Positions 8,941 to 18,413 are shown, numbered from the stretch's first letter. The stretch is DNA of 64,000 nt from Pseudoxanthomonas sp. Root630 (GCF_001427585.1 NZ_LMGY01000015.1:25850-89849); one strand, 5' to 3'. The notes: a model not told the origin generated them from the letters alone. Translations and numbers: made by a program.

Positions 8941-9324
8941 CTACGGCTGTGTCTCGGTGGCTTGCACAGCACGCGAACGTCCAAGAAGTTCCGACGCGAT
9001 CGCGCTCCGCACATCCTCAACCGATCCCGGCCAAGGCAGTCTCGCCAATGCCTTGTGCTCCGTGCGCTCCCAACGCGGGAACATGGGTACCGTACGACGC
9101 GCCCATACCAGCAGCTTTGGTAGCGCGGGGTAGCGCGTGCTAAGACGCGACACTTCGATCCAGCCATCCGGATATCCCTGGACATCGATCGCGTGCCGCA
9201 CACCACCCTCCCACCACGAGAGCTGCCAGTTGCCTGCGTCGTAGTGCGTGTCGTAGGAGATCGTGAGCCCATGTTCCCGGGCCATGGTTTCCACGAGCTG
9301 GCGAATGACAGGATCGGCCTCCAT
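8941..9324 (-). CDS. Hypothetical protein
   Basis: 127 residues from ATG 9324 with GAGGAGC 6-12 nt upstream. A soluble, Trp/Arg-rich protein (NWQLSWWEGGVRHAIDVQGYPDGWIEVSRL) with no signal peptide or membrane segment. The DUF1653 gene follows after the REP pair. No family is recognised. The good ribosome site and normal composition support a real gene. Confidence 0.65.
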   Translation of the reverse strand: MEADPVIRQLVETMAREHGLTISYDTHYDAGNWQLSWWEGGVRHAIDVQGYPDGWIEVSRLSTRYPALPKLLVWARRTVPMFPRWERTEHKALARLPWPGSVEDVRSAIASELLGRSRAVQATETQP

Positions 9325-9427
9325 GGTGCTCCTCGAGCTTGATGGGTTCGGCGGATGGGTTGGGTCTTAAGCGGTGTTCAACCCATCTTGCTTCTCAGGG
9401 ACTCTCCGCCTTCCAAACGTTCAGAAG

Positions 9428-9757
9428 TCACTGCCCGGTACTTTGTGGCAGTACGCCCGCCCTCAGAAGGTGCCAAACAAGGTGGATGCCCACGATCTGC
9501 AACTCACCATGATCCAGCATGTCCCGAGGTACGGCTGAAGCGGTAATCACGTGATGGCCGAGTTCGCTTGCGTGCCGCTCCACCTGCACATTCGCAGTCC
9601 ACGCTGCATGAGTCAGGGCTTCCAGGGCATCGCCTGCGACATGGACCACGATGCGTGCATGGTCTCCTGACCATTCCTGCCCAACCACTTTGGCGTCAGG
9701 CATCAATGCGATCAACGCGCATACCTCGTCCAATGTTGCATCGCGCGTCATGCCCAT
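9428..9757 (-). CDS. Hypothetical protein downstream of gamma-glutamyltransferase
   Basis: 109 residues from ATG 9757 (MGMTRDATLDEVCALIALMPDAKVVGQEW), with GAGGGG about 8 nt upstream. It starts 11 bp after the ggt stop on the same strand, so probably co-transcribed. No signal peptide. The alternating hydrophobic pattern (ARIVVHVAGDALEALTHAA) suggests a small alpha/beta fold. Function not recognised. Confidence 0.6.
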   Translation of the reverse strand: MGMTRDATLDEVCALIALMPDAKVVGQEWSGDHARIVVHVAGDALEALTHAAWTANVQVERHASELGHHVITASAVPRDMLDHGELQIVGIHLVWHLLRAGVLPQSTGQ

Positions 9758-9768
9758 GATGAGGCCCC

Positions 9769-11502
9769 TCAATACCCCGCCGCCTGCCCATCCTTGCGGC
9801 TCTCGCTGGCGCCGCAGTACACGCCGGTCTCCGGGTCGCGCTTGATGGCCTGGTAGCCGCCGTAGGGGCCGAGGGCCCATTCGACGTGGTGGCCCTTGTC
9901 CATCAGCGCGCGGATGGTTTCATAGGGGTAGCCCGATTCCAGCTGCACCACGCCGCCGTCGGTCATCGCGGTGGCGCTGCCGACCGGTTCGGTGGAGCCG
10001 TCGTGCTGGATGCGCGGGGCGTCGCCGGCTTCCTGCAAGGTCATGCCGAAGTCGACCAGATTCATCACGATCTGCGCGTGGCCCTGCGGCTGCATGGCGC
10101 CACCCATCACGCCGAAACTGACCCACGGCTGCCCGTCCTTCGTGATGAAGGCCGGAATGATCGTCTGGAACGGCCGCTTGCCCGGCGCGTAGCAGTTGGG
10201 ATGCGGCGTAGCGCCGTCGCAATCGCGCAGCACGAACATCTCGCCGCGGTCCTGCAGGATGAAGCCCAGGCCGGTCGGCGCCATGCCGCTGCCCATGCCG
10301 CGGTAGTTGGACTGGATCAGCGAGACCATCATCCCGTCCTTGTCGGCGACAGTCATGTAGATGGTGTCGCCTTCTTCCAGTTCCTTCGGCGTGCCAGGCT
10401 GCACTTCGCGCAGCACCTTGTCGGGCGAAATGAGTTTGGCGCGTTCGCGTGCATACGGCTTGGAGATCAGCCGCGCGACCGGCGCGGGCTGGAAGGCGGG
10501 ATCGGCGTACCAGCGCGCGCGATCGGCGAAGGCCAGCTTCTTCGCTTCGACGAACAGGTGCACGTGCTCGGGACTGCCGAAGGGGATCTTGCTGAAGTCG
10601 TAACCCTCCAGCACGTTGAGCATCTGCAGCGCGGCGATGCCCTGCCCGTTCGGCGGCAGTTCCCAGACGTCGTAACCACGGTAATTGGTGCTGACCGGCT
10701 CGACCCACTCACCGTGGTGGGCCGCCATGTCCTCGTACGACAGGAAACCCCCATTGGCCTTGAAGTACGTGTCGATGGTGCGCGCGATGTCGCCCTTGTA
10801 GAACGCATCGCGGCCGCCGTCGGCGATCTTCTGCAGCGTGTCGGCCAGGCGCGGGTTCTTCCACAGCTCGCCGGTGCGTGGCGCGCGGCCGCCGATCGTG
10901 AACTGCTCGCTGAAGCCGGGGAACTTCGACAACCGCGGCACCGAGCGCTCCCAGTAGTAGGCGATCGTCTGGTGGACCGGATGGCCGTCGCGCGCGTAGC
11001 GGATGGTCGGCGCCAACACGTCGCGCATCGGCAGCTTGCCGAAGCGACCATGCAGCGCGAACCAGCCATCGACCGCACCCGGCACGCTGACCGGCAGCGG
11101 CCCGTGCGCGGGGATGTCGGTGATGCCGTGCTGTTTGAAGTAATCGAGCGTCAGCGACTTCGGCGAACGGCCCGAGCCGTTGTAGCCGTGCAGCTTCTTC
11201 GTCTTCGGGTCCCAGACGATGGCGAACAGGTCGCCGCCGATGCCGTTGCCGGTGGGCTCCATCAGGCCGAGTGCCGCGTTGGCGGCGATGGCTGCGTCCA
11301 TCGCGGTGCCACCCTGCTTCATCACGTCCAGCGCGATCTGCGTGGCCAGCGGATGCGAGGTAGCCGCCATCGCGTGCGGCGCGATCACGTCGGAACGCGT
11401 GGCGAACGCGCGCCCGGCGATGCGGTCGGCGGCGGTGGCAGGCAAGGCGGCAGCGACGGCCAGGGCCGTCGCCAGGCAGGACACAAGGCAGGTGCGCATC
11501 AT
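9769..11502 (-). CDS. ggt: Gamma-glutamyltransferase
   Basis: 577 residues with a Sec signal peptide (LVSCLATALAVAAALPATAAD), so periplasmic. It transfers or hydrolyses gamma-glutamyl groups from glutathione. Ntn-hydrolase features: VIAPHAMAATSHPLATQIAL, GGTAMDAAIAANAALGLMEP, GNGIGGDLFAIVWD, and the self-cleavage site EEGDTIYMTVADKDG, where the Thr near residue 379 becomes the nucleophile of the small subunit. Later come SNYRGMGSGM and GVMGGAMQPQGHAQ. Normal length. The canonical GDTTH is GDTIY here, a common variant in the broader family. A small gene follows closely. Confidence 0.93.
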   Translation of the reverse strand: MMRTCLVSCLATALAVAAALPATAADRIAGRAFATRSDVIAPHAMAATSHPLATQIALDVMKQGGTAMDAAIAANAALGLMEPTGNGIGGDLFAIVWDPKTKKLHGYNGSGRSPKSLTLDYFKQHGITDIPAHGPLPVSVPGAVDGWFALHGRFGKLPMRDVLAPTIRYARDGHPVHQTIAYYWERSVPRLSKFPGFSEQFTIGGRAPRTGELWKNPRLADTLQKIADGGRDAFYKGDIARTIDTYFKANGGFLSYEDMAAHHGEWVEPVSTNYRGYDVWELPPNGQGIAALQMLNVLEGYDFSKIPFGSPEHVHLFVEAKKLAFADRARWYADPAFQPAPVARLISKPYARERAKLISPDKVLREVQPGTPKELEEGDTIYMTVADKDGMMVSLIQSNYRGMGSGMAPTGLGFILQDRGEMFVLRDCDGATPHPNCYAPGKRPFQTIIPAFITKDGQPWVSFGVMGGAMQPQGHAQIVMNLVDFGMTLQEAGDAPRIQHDGSTEPVGSATAMTDGGVVQLESGYPYETIRALMDKGHHVEWALGPYGGYQAIKRDPETGVYCGASESRKDGQAAGY

Positions 11503-11553
11503 CGGCAGGCGATGGCGCGCACCGTGCGCGCCTTCATCCGCCGATGGTACGCG

Positions 11554-12186
11554 TTACGGCCAGCGCGGCGGGTTGGCCTGCCAGGCGCCGAGTACTTCGG
11601 CCAGCGTGTCGCGGTCTTCCTGCTGCCAGCCCGGCAGCAGGCTGCCGTAGTTGCGGGCATCGGTCCACAGCAGCGGTTCGGTGCGCACGGCGGCGCCGTA
11701 CCACGCCACGGCCTCGGCCTTGCGGTCGAGCTTCCACAACACCAGCGCGAGCGTCGGCGGCGCCCACGACGGGCCGCCTGCGGTACCGAGCAACGGCAGC
11801 CACTGTTCCAGCGCGGCGGCGTGCTCCTTGTTGCGGTACAGGTCCCAGCCGTAGTTCCAGCGGAATGCACGGCCCAGGTTGCCGTTGGCGTCGCTGCTGC
11901 CCAGCAGCACCTGGTACAGCTGCTTGCCCAGGTCCACGCGCCCCTCGCTGAAGGCCACGTGCGCCAGCTGGGCGGTGGCTTCGGTCGGCTTGCGGCCGCG
12001 TTCGCGCTCGCGGACCAGAGCCTGCACGAGGGCTTCGCCCTCCCCCTGCACCACCACGATCTCGCGGACGGCCGCCTTGTCCTCGTCGAAGTAGAACTCC
12101 TTCGGCTTCGGCACGGTCTGCGCATGCGCGGACAACACCGCAGAGGCCAGCACGGTGGCCAGCAGCATGTTCTTAGCGAATTTCAC
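11554..12186 (-). CDS. Exported TPR-like protein
   Basis: 210 residues from GTG 12186, preceded by GGGGGAT. Signal peptide VKFAKNMLLATVLASAVLSAHA|QTV. The rest is helical with TPR/SEL-like spacing (AHVAFSEGRVDLGKQLYQVLLG, AFRWNYGWDLYRNKEHAAALEQW, ALVLWKLDRKAEAVAWYGAAV), suggesting a periplasmic scaffold of two to three degenerate TPRs. Specific partner unknown. It lies 51 bp upstream of ggt on the same strand. Confidence 0.7.
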   Translation of the reverse strand: MKFAKNMLLATVLASAVLSAHAQTVPKPKEFYFDEDKAAVREIVVVQGEGEALVQALVRERERGRKPTEATAQLAHVAFSEGRVDLGKQLYQVLLGSSDANGNLGRAFRWNYGWDLYRNKEHAAALEQWLPLLGTAGGPSWAPPTLALVLWKLDRKAEAVAWYGAAVRTEPLLWTDARNYGSLLPGWQQEDRDTLAEVLGAWQANPPRWP

Positions 12187-12344
12187 GACATCCCCCGGAC
12201 TGCAATGGATTCCCCCGCCCCATCCTAACCGCTGCAACGCACAACGGCGAAGTGATCGGCGTCACATAAAAGCCCGCTGTTACAATGCGCGCCTTCACGC
12301 CCGAGGGGTTATCGGGCCACGCCAGCCGCTTGCACGGGCCCGCC

Positions 12345-15300
12345 ATGACCAGCACCGCCGAACTCACCTCGCCCTCGTCCGCCAATACGCCGCAGATCGG
12401 GGTGATCGACAGCGACTACACGCTGGAGCACAAGTACACGCGCACCGATGGCCGCATCTACCTGAGCGGTGTGCAGGCGCTGGTCCGGCTGCCGCTGATG
12501 CAGCGCCTGCGCGACCAGGCCGCGGGCCTGAACACGGCCGGCTTCATCAGCGGCTACCGCGGCTCGCCGCTGGGCGGCTTCGACCTGGAACTGTGGCGCG
12601 CGCGCAAGCACCTGGAGACGGCGGGCGTGAAGTTCACCCCGGGCCTCAACGAGGACCTGGGCGCCACCATGGTGTGGGGCACGCAGCAGACCAACCTGTT
12701 CCCGGGCGCCAAGGTCGATGGCGTGTACGCGATGTGGTACGGCAAGGGTCCCGGCGTGGACCGCTGCGGCGACGTGTTCAAGCACGGCAACGCGGCGGGC
12801 ACCTCGAAGTTCGGTGGCGTGCTCGCGCTGGCCGCCGACGACCACAACTGCCGCAGCTCGACGCTGCCGCACGGGTCGGAAGACGAGTTCGTCAGCGCGA
12901 TGATGCCGGTGCTGAACCCGGCCGGCGTGCAGGACATCCTCGACCTGGGCCTGGTGGGCTGGGCCATGAGCCGCTACACGGGCCGCTGGATCGGCTTCAA
13001 GACGATCGCCGAGACGGTGGAGTCGTCGGCGTCGGTGCAGGTGGATCCGTTCGCGCGCGAGATCGTGCTGCCGGAGGATTTCGCCATGCCCGCCGGCGGC
13101 CTCAGCATCCGCTGGCCGAATCCGCCGCTGGACCAGGAGATGCGCCTGCACAAGTACGCGGTCGCCGCGGCGCAGGCGTTCGCGCGCGCCAACAAGGTGG
13201 ACCGCATCGTGCTGGACTCGCCGCGCGCACGGCTGGGCATCGTCACCACCGGCAAGAGCTACCTGGACGTGCTGCAGGCGCTGGAATACCTCGGCCTGGA
13301 CGAACAGGCCTGCGCCGACATCGGCATCCGCGTCTACAAGGTGGGCATGACCTGGCCGCTGGAGCCGGTGGGCATCACCGAATTCGCGAAGGGGCTGGAA
13401 GACATCGTCGTGGTGGAGGAGAAGCGCGCCTTCATCGAGCGGCAGATGAAGGAGTACTTCTACAACTGGCCGGCCAGCGCGGGCACGCGCCCGTCGATCG
13501 TCGGCAAGTACGACGAAGGCGGCGAGTGGATCCTGCCGTCCACCGGCGAGCTGACCCCGGCCACCATCGCGGGCGTGATCGGCAAGCGCATCCAGCGCTT
13601 CTTCACGACCGAATCCATCGAACAGCGCCTGCGCTGGATGGAGGACAAGGAAGCCGAAATGGCACTGCCGCGCGCCAACTTCCCGCGCGTGCCGCACTAC
13701 TGCTCGGGCTGCCCGCACAACACCTCGACGGTGGTGCCGGAAGGCTCGCGCGCGCTCGGCGGCATCGGCTGCCATTACATGGTGACGTGGATGGACCGCG
13801 ACACCGACACCTTCACCCACATGGGCGGCGAAGGCGTGACGTGGTCCGGGCAGGCGCCGTTCACCGAGACCGAACACGTCTTCCAGAACCTGGGCGACGG
13901 CACGTTCTTCCACTCCGGCTCGCTGGCGGTGCGTCAGTCGGTGGCCACCGGGGTGAACATCACCTACAAGATCCTCTACAACGACGCGGTGGCGATGACC
14001 GGCGGCCAGCCGGTGGATGGCACGCTGTCGGTGCCGCAGATCGCGCACATGATGCGCGCCGAGGGCGTGGACACGATCGTCGTGGTCAGCGATGAAGTGG
14101 GCAAGTGGAGCAAGCGCGAGATCTTCCCGTCGGGCGTGGAGTTCTTCGACCGCAAGGAGCTCGACGACGTGCAGCGCCGCCTGCGCGAGGTGAAGGGCGT
14201 CTCCATCCTGATCTACGACCAGGTCTGCGCCACCGAGAAGCGCCGCCGGCGCAAGCGCGGCAAGCTGCCGGACCCGGCCAAGCGCACGATGGTCAACACC
14301 CTGGTCTGCGAAGGCTGCGGCGATTGCGGCGTGAAGAGCTTCTGCGTATCGGTGCTGCCGAAGGAGACCGAATTCGGCCGCAAGCGTGAGATCGACCAGT
14401 CGAACTGCAACAAGGACTTCCGCTGCGTCGACGGCTTCTGCCCCAGCTTCGTCACCGTGCACGGCGGCACGCCGCGCAAGGGCAAGAAAGCGAACGCCGC
14501 CGATCTGCTGGCCGCATTGCCGGCGCCGACGTTCAAGTCGGACCTCGACCAGCCCTGGAACATCCTGATCACCGGCGTCGGCGGCACCGGCGTGGTGACC
14601 ATCGGCGCGCTGCTCGGCATGGCCGGCCACCTGGAAGGCAAGGGCGCCAGCGTGCTCGACCAGACCGGCCTGGCACAGAAGGGCGGCGCGGTGACCACGC
14701 ACATCCGCATCGCGCGCACGCCGGAGGACATCCACGCCGTGCGCATCGCCGCCGGCGAAGCCGACCTGGTACTGGGCTGCGACATGGTGGTGGTCAACGA
14801 CTACTGGGTGCTGTCGAAGGTGCGCGGCGAACGCTCGCAGGTGGTGTTGAACACCTACGAGGCGATGCCGGGCACGTTCACCACGCATCCGGACATGCAG
14901 TTCCCCGCCACCGACATCATCGCCGGCGTGCGCGTCGCCCTCGGCGGCCGCGAACCGATGTTGGTGGACGCCACCCAGGTGGCCACCGCGCTGATGGGCG
15001 ATGCGATCGCCGCCAACCTCTTCATCCTCGGCTATGCGTGGCAGCAGGGTCTGGTGCCGATCTCGTTCGACGCGATCATGCGCGCCGTCGAGCTCAACGG
15101 CGCGGCGATCGAGATGAACAAGACCGCGTTCGCCTGGGGCCGCCTGGCCGTGGTCAATCCGCAAGCCGTGCAGGAAGCCGCCGGCCTGATCCGCAACGTG
15201 CAGACCGAGAGCGAACGCACGCCGCGCGCCCTGCAGGTGCTGCCTCCGGGCGAATGGGAAAGCACCGAGTGGGGCGCGAATGCGGCCCCGCGCAATCCGG

Positions 15301-16052
15301 GCAATGAAAGCGAACTCCGCGGCCTGCCCGAAGACGGCACCGAAGGCGGCGACGTCGCCTTCCTGCCGCTGGACGACCTGCGCCTGTCGCGCTCGCTGGA
15401 CGAACTGATCGCCCGCCGCGCCGGCTTCCTCACCGAGTACCAGGACGCGGCCTACGCCGCGCGCTACGCCAGCCTGGTGACGAAGGTGCGCAACGCCGAG
15501 AACACCCGTGCGCCGGGTTCGACCGCGCTGACCGAGGCGGTGGCCCGCTACTTCTTCAAGCTGATGGCGTACAAGGACGAGTACGAAGTGGCGCGCCTGT
15601 ACACCAGCGGCGAGTTCAAGCGCCGCCTGGAGCAGCAGTTCGACGGCGACTACGAAGTGCACTTCCACCTGGCGCCGCCGCTGTTCGCCAAGAAGGACGC
15701 CCATGGCCGCCTGATGAAGAAGGAATACGGCCCGTGGGTGTTCAAGGCCTTCGGCCTGCTGGCGAAGCTGCGCTTCCTGCGCGGCGGCACGTTCGACGTG
15801 TTCGGCTACACCGACGAGCGCAAGGGCGAGCGCCAATTGATCGCCGACTACGAGAAGACCGTGGACGAGCTGCTGGGCGCGCTGGACGGCGGCAAGCTGG
15901 GCCTGGCGGTGGAGATCGCCAGCATTCCCGAGCACATCCGCGGCTACGGGCACGTCAAGGAAAAACACCTGCACGCCGCCAAGGCACGCGAGGCCGAGCT
16001 GCTGGGCCTGTGGCGCAATCCGAAGGCGCTGCACATCGTGCAGGCGGCGTAA
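12345..16052 (+). CDS. Fused indolepyruvate/2-oxoacid:ferredoxin oxidoreductase family protein
   Basis: 1235 residues; ATG 12345 (MTSTAELTSPSSAN) is chosen over an earlier in-frame ATG at 12285. Domains in order: pyrimidine-binding and core 2-oxoacid oxidoreductase region (QALVRLPLMQRLRDQAAGLNTAGFISGYRGSPLGG); TPP-binding half (HYCSGCPHNTSTVVPEG near 452, GGEGVTWSGQ, FHSGSLAVRQ); a Cys-rich Fe-S patch near 655-700 (CEGCGDCG, NCNKDFRCVDGFCPSF); and a gamma domain from about 740 (NILITGVGGTGVVTIGALLG). Such fusions oxidatively decarboxylate aryl- or branched 2-oxoacids to acyl-CoA in aerobes. Monocistronic with its own terminator. Confidence 0.9.
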   Translation: MTSTAELTSPSSANTPQIGVIDSDYTLEHKYTRTDGRIYLSGVQALVRLPLMQRLRDQAAGLNTAGFISGYRGSPLGGFDLELWRARKHLETAGVKFTPGLNEDLGATMVWGTQQTNLFPGAKVDGVYAMWYGKGPGVDRCGDVFKHGNAAGTSKFGGVLALAADDHNCRSSTLPHGSEDEFVSAMMPVLNPAGVQDILDLGLVGWAMSRYTGRWIGFKTIAETVESSASVQVDPFAREIVLPEDFAMPAGGLSIRWPNPPLDQEMRLHKYAVAAAQAFARANKVDRIVLDSPRARLGIVTTGKSYLDVLQALEYLGLDEQACADIGIRVYKVGMTWPLEPVGITEFAKGLEDIVVVEEKRAFIERQMKEYFYNWPASAGTRPSIVGKYDEGGEWILPSTGELTPATIAGVIGKRIQRFFTTESIEQRLRWMEDKEAEMALPRANFPRVPHYCSGCPHNTSTVVPEGSRALGGIGCHYMVTWMDRDTDTFTHMGGEGVTWSGQAPFTETEHVFQNLGDGTFFHSGSLAVRQSVATGVNITYKILYNDAVAMTGGQPVDGTLSVPQIAHMMRAEGVDTIVVVSDEVGKWSKREIFPSGVEFFDRKELDDVQRRLREVKGVSILIYDQVCATEKRRRRKRGKLPDPAKRTMVNTLVCEGCGDCGVKSFCVSVLPKETEFGRKREIDQSNCNKDFRCVDGFCPSFVTVHGGTPRKGKKANAADLLAALPAPTFKSDLDQPWNILITGVGGTGVVTIGALLGMAGHLEGKGASVLDQTGLAQKGGAVTTHIRIARTPEDIHAVRIAAGEADLVLGCDMVVVNDYWVLSKVRGERSQVVLNTYEAMPGTFTTHPDMQFPATDIIAGVRVALGGREPMLVDATQVATALMGDAIAANLFILGYAWQQGLVPISFDAIMRAVELNGAAIEMNKTAFAWGRLAVVNPQAVQEAAGLIRNVQTESERTPRALQVLPPGEWESTEWGANAAPRNPGNESELRGLPEDGTEGGDVAFLPLDDLRLSRSLDELIARRAGFLTEYQDAAYAARYASLVTKVRNAENTRAPGSTALTEAVARYFFKLMAYKDEYEVARLYTSGEFKRRLEQQFDGDYEVHFHLAPPLFAKKDAHGRLMKKEYGPWVFKAFGLLAKLRFLRGGTFDVFGYTDERKGERQLIADYEKTVDELLGALDGGKLGLAVEIASIPEHIRGYGHVKEKHLHAAKAREAELLGLWRNPKALHIVQAA

Positions 16053-16058
16053 GAAGAA

Positions 16059-16085
16059 GACCCCGCTCCGGCGGGGTTTTTCTTT
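16059..16085 (+). terminator. Rho-independent terminator after the oxidoreductase gene
   Basis: ACCCCGC-TCCG-GCGGGGT followed by TTTTCTTT, 8 bp after the stop. Confidence 0.9.
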
Positions 16086-16100
16086 GCATGGCCCGCAAAA

Positions 16101-16147
16101 ATGCAATCTATGTCTTGCATAACGGAAATGCAATGTATGGCTTGCAT
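16101..16147. promoter_or_regulatory. Twin palindromic hipBA operators
   Basis: ATGCAA-N8-TTGCAT occurs twice, at 16101-16120 and 16128-16147, with centres 27 bp apart. A weaker TTTGC...GCAAA pair lies just upstream (16083-16099). E. coli HipB operators have the same half-site-N8-half-site architecture (TATCC-N8-GGATA), so these are likely HipB sites with a diverged half-site. Confidence 0.65.
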
Positions 16148-16170
16148 TTTGGGTGGGCAAACGCTAGGTT
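16142..16170 (+). promoter_or_regulatory. Candidate hipBA promoter overlapping operator 2
   Basis: TTGCAT (16142-16147) as -35 and TAGGTT (16165-16170) as -10 with a 17-bp spacer. The -35 box is the right half of operator 2, which would give direct autorepression. Confidence 0.4.
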
Positions 16171-16198
16171 GCCTGTGCTACTCAACAGGGGCCTACCT

Positions 16199-16459
16199 AT
16201 GACCGCCGCCCAATATCCGATCCAGACACCTCAGCAGTTGGCCCCTTTGTTGCGCGCCCTGCGCAAGAAGCAGGGTTTGACCCAGGCCGACTTGGCCGAT
16301 CAGCTCGGCATCACACGACAAGCCGTCACCGCTCTGGAGGCCAGACCGGAGGCCGCGACATTCGAGCGCCTGATGAAAGTCTGGGCTGTGCTGGGCCTGC
16401 AAGTGTCGCTGGCGCCACGCGCGCCCTCTTCGCCCTCGCTGGATGCGGTGGAGTGGTAG
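16199..16459 (+). CDS. hipB: HipB-like antitoxin, XRE-family helix-turn-helix protein
   Basis: 86 residues from ATG 16199 with AGGGG upstream. Residues about 14-60 are an XRE/Cro HTH (LAPLLRALRKKQGLTQADLADQLGITRQAVTALEA). It sits 3 bp before the HipA-like kinase gene. In the HipBA family the antitoxin binds the toxin and represses the operon cooperatively. The C-terminus (APRAPSSPSLDAVEW) ends in Trp, as in E. coli HipB, whose C-terminal tail inserts into HipA. The two upstream palindromes fit autoregulation. Confidence 0.88.
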   Translation: MTAAQYPIQTPQQLAPLLRALRKKQGLTQADLADQLGITRQAVTALEARPEAATFERLMKVWAVLGLQVSLAPRAPSSPSLDAVEW

Positions 16460-16462
16460 GCC

Positions 16463-17776
16463 ATGGGTGAGCTGCGGATATGGATGAACGGTGTGGAGGC
16501 CGCCACTTGGCAGGATGCGCAGCCCACCCGCCTGACTTACGTTTCCAGTTGGCTAGCCTCGCCGTTGGCGCGCCCATTGTCCCTATCGCTGCCCCTGCTG
16601 CCGGACGGCACGTCGCACCGTGGCGATGTGGTGGAGCACTACTTCGACAATTTGCTGCCCGATAGCGCCAACATCCGTGCGCGCCTTCGCAACCGCTTCG
16701 CCGTCCCCTCCAACAGCACGTTCGCGCTGCTGGAACAGATCGGCCGGGACTGCGTAGGCGCCATCCAGCTGTTGCCGGCGAACACCCCGCAGGAAGAAGT
16801 ACGCACCATCCAGGCCCGATCCCTGGATGAAGCCGGTGTCGCCCGCCTTCTCCGGGGCGTGGCATCCCCTCCGCTGCCCGGACACCACGACGACGATGAG
16901 TTCCGACTGTCGTTGGCGGGCGCACAGGAAAAGACCGCGCTCCTGTTCCACAACGGCCAATGGTGCGTTCCCCTGGGGAGCACGCCCAGCACGCACATAT
17001 TCAAACTGCCGCTCGGACTGGTGGGCAACATGCGCGCCGACATGGCCTCGTCGGTGGAAAACGAGTGGCTTTGCATGCAACTGTTGCGCGCGTTCGGCCT
17101 GCCTGTCGCAAACACGTCCATCGGTAGGTTCGAAGATCAGCGCGCCTTGGTGGTCGAGCGCTTCGACAGGCGATTGTCCGAGGATGGCGCCTGGTGGATC
17201 CGCTTGCCGCAGGAAGACCTTTGCCAAGCGTTCGGCCTGCCTTCTTCGCGCAAGTACGAAAGCGATGGCGGGCCGGGAATCGTGCAGATCATGGACCTGT
17301 TGCGTCAGTCAGCCGAACCCGGCGACCGCGAGACCTTCTTCAGGACGCAGATCCTGTTCTGGCTCCTTGCCGCAACAGACGGACACGCGAAGAACTTCAG
17401 CCTGCACATCGAGCCACAAGGCCGATTCCGCCTGACACCCCTCTACGATGTGTTGTCCGTGTATCCCATTCTTGGCCATGGTCCTCAACAACTGGATCCC
17501 CACAAGGCCGCGCTTGCCATGTCGGTGGTCGGCAAGAACAGGCATCGGAAGTTGCTGAACGTACGCCGGCGCCACTGGAACGAGACGGCTCGGGCGTGCG
17601 GCGTTCGCGATGGCGCCGAACCCTGGCTCCAAGACCTTCTTGCGAAGGTGGAACCCGCGATCGCGTCCGTCGCCGCACGGCTGCCTGCGGATTTTCCTGG
17701 CGAAGTGGCGCATACCATCTTCGATGGCCTTCGCCACGCGAGCGAAAGATTGCGCGATATGGCGCCCGACCCCTGA
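16463..17776 (+). CDS. hipA: HipA-family serine/threonine kinase toxin
   Basis: 437 residues, almost exactly E. coli HipA length (440). HipA phosphorylates glutamyl-tRNA synthetase and drives growth arrest or persistence in E. coli; the target here is unverified. Visible elements: N-terminal HipA subdomain with GDVVEHYFDNLLPDSANIR (54-72); SLAGAQEKTAL (150-160), whose Ser150 matches the E. coli autophosphorylation site; ATP-binding IFKLP (Lys181); catalytic ATDGHAKNFS (Asp306, Asn311); and LTPLYDV (Asp329, Mg binding). All kinase residues are present, so the toxin should be active. Confidence 0.92.
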   Translation: MGELRIWMNGVEAATWQDAQPTRLTYVSSWLASPLARPLSLSLPLLPDGTSHRGDVVEHYFDNLLPDSANIRARLRNRFAVPSNSTFALLEQIGRDCVGAIQLLPANTPQEEVRTIQARSLDEAGVARLLRGVASPPLPGHHDDDEFRLSLAGAQEKTALLFHNGQWCVPLGSTPSTHIFKLPLGLVGNMRADMASSVENEWLCMQLLRAFGLPVANTSIGRFEDQRALVVERFDRRLSEDGAWWIRLPQEDLCQAFGLPSSRKYESDGGPGIVQIMDLLRQSAEPGDRETFFRTQILFWLLAATDGHAKNFSLHIEPQGRFRLTPLYDVLSVYPILGHGPQQLDPHKAALAMSVVGKNRHRKLLNVRRRHWNETARACGVRDGAEPWLQDLLAKVEPAIASVAARLPADFPGEVAHTIFDGLRHASERLRDMAPDP

Positions 17777-17795
17777 AGGTCATCCCTCGCCGCGA

Positions 17796-18413
17796 TTACG
17801 GTGCCTGTTCCTTCCCGATGGTCTTCTGCCACACCAGGGTGCGGTTGTTCGCCGGCATCGCGTTGTCTTCGACCAGCGACAGTCCGACGCCGCGCGCGAG
17901 CGCATCGACGGCCTCGACGTCGCGGATGCCGGAGACAGGATCGCGGTCCTTCAACCACTGTTCGAACGCGCGGTTGCTCTCGCTGGTGAACTCGCCGCCG
18001 ACGTTGAAGGGGCCGTACACCACCAGCAGGCCGCCCGGTTCCAGCACCGCGCCGACCCCGGCGAAGAACGCCTCCACCTGCGGCCAGCCCATGATGTGCA
18101 GGCTGTTGGCGGTGAAGACCGCATCGAACACCGCGTCCGGCCACCGACCATCGACGTCGAGTTCGATGGCCGATGGCGTATTCGCCAGTGCGGCCTCGTC
18201 GAGCCACAGCGCGATGCCGGACAGGTAGTCCGCACGGTCACTGGACTGCCAGGACAATCCCGGCATCGCCGCGGCGAAGTGCACCGCGTGCTGTCCCGTG
18301 CCGCTGCCGATTTCGAGCACGCGGCGGGTATCGCCGAAATGCCGCAGCAGCACCTCCAGGATCGGGCCCTGGTTGCGTTCGCACGACGGAGCGAAGGGCT
18401 TGTCGGCCGGCAT
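17796..18413 (-). CDS. DUF938-family class I SAM methyltransferase
   Basis: 205 residues from ATG 18413 (MPADKPFAPSCERNQGPILEVL). The SAM-binding motif is RVLEIGSGTGQHAVHFA (about 31-47), then WQSSDRADYL, FTANSLHIMGWPQVEAFF and GGLLVVYGPFNVGGEFTSESN. The ERNQ/PI opening and HIMGW are typical of DUF938. Substrate unknown. The start overlaps the stop of the upstream NYN gene in TGATG, implying translational coupling. Confidence 0.88.
   Translation of the reverse strand: MPADKPFAPSCERNQGPILEVLLRHFGDTRRVLEIGSGTGQHAVHFAAAMPGLSWQSSDRADYLSGIALWLDEAALANTPSAIELDVDGRWPDAVFDAVFTANSLHIMGWPQVEAFFAGVGAVLEPGGLLVVYGPFNVGGEFTSESNRAFEQWLKDRDPVSGIRDVEAVDALARGVGLSLVEDNAMPANNRTLVWQKTIGKEQAP

Noticed and set aside
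12309-16160. Antisense frame of 1283 codons opposite the fused oxidoreductase gene
   Set aside because: A shadow frame produced by strong third-position GC bias. No domain, ribosome site or conserved motif, whereas the plus strand encodes a full recognised enzyme.
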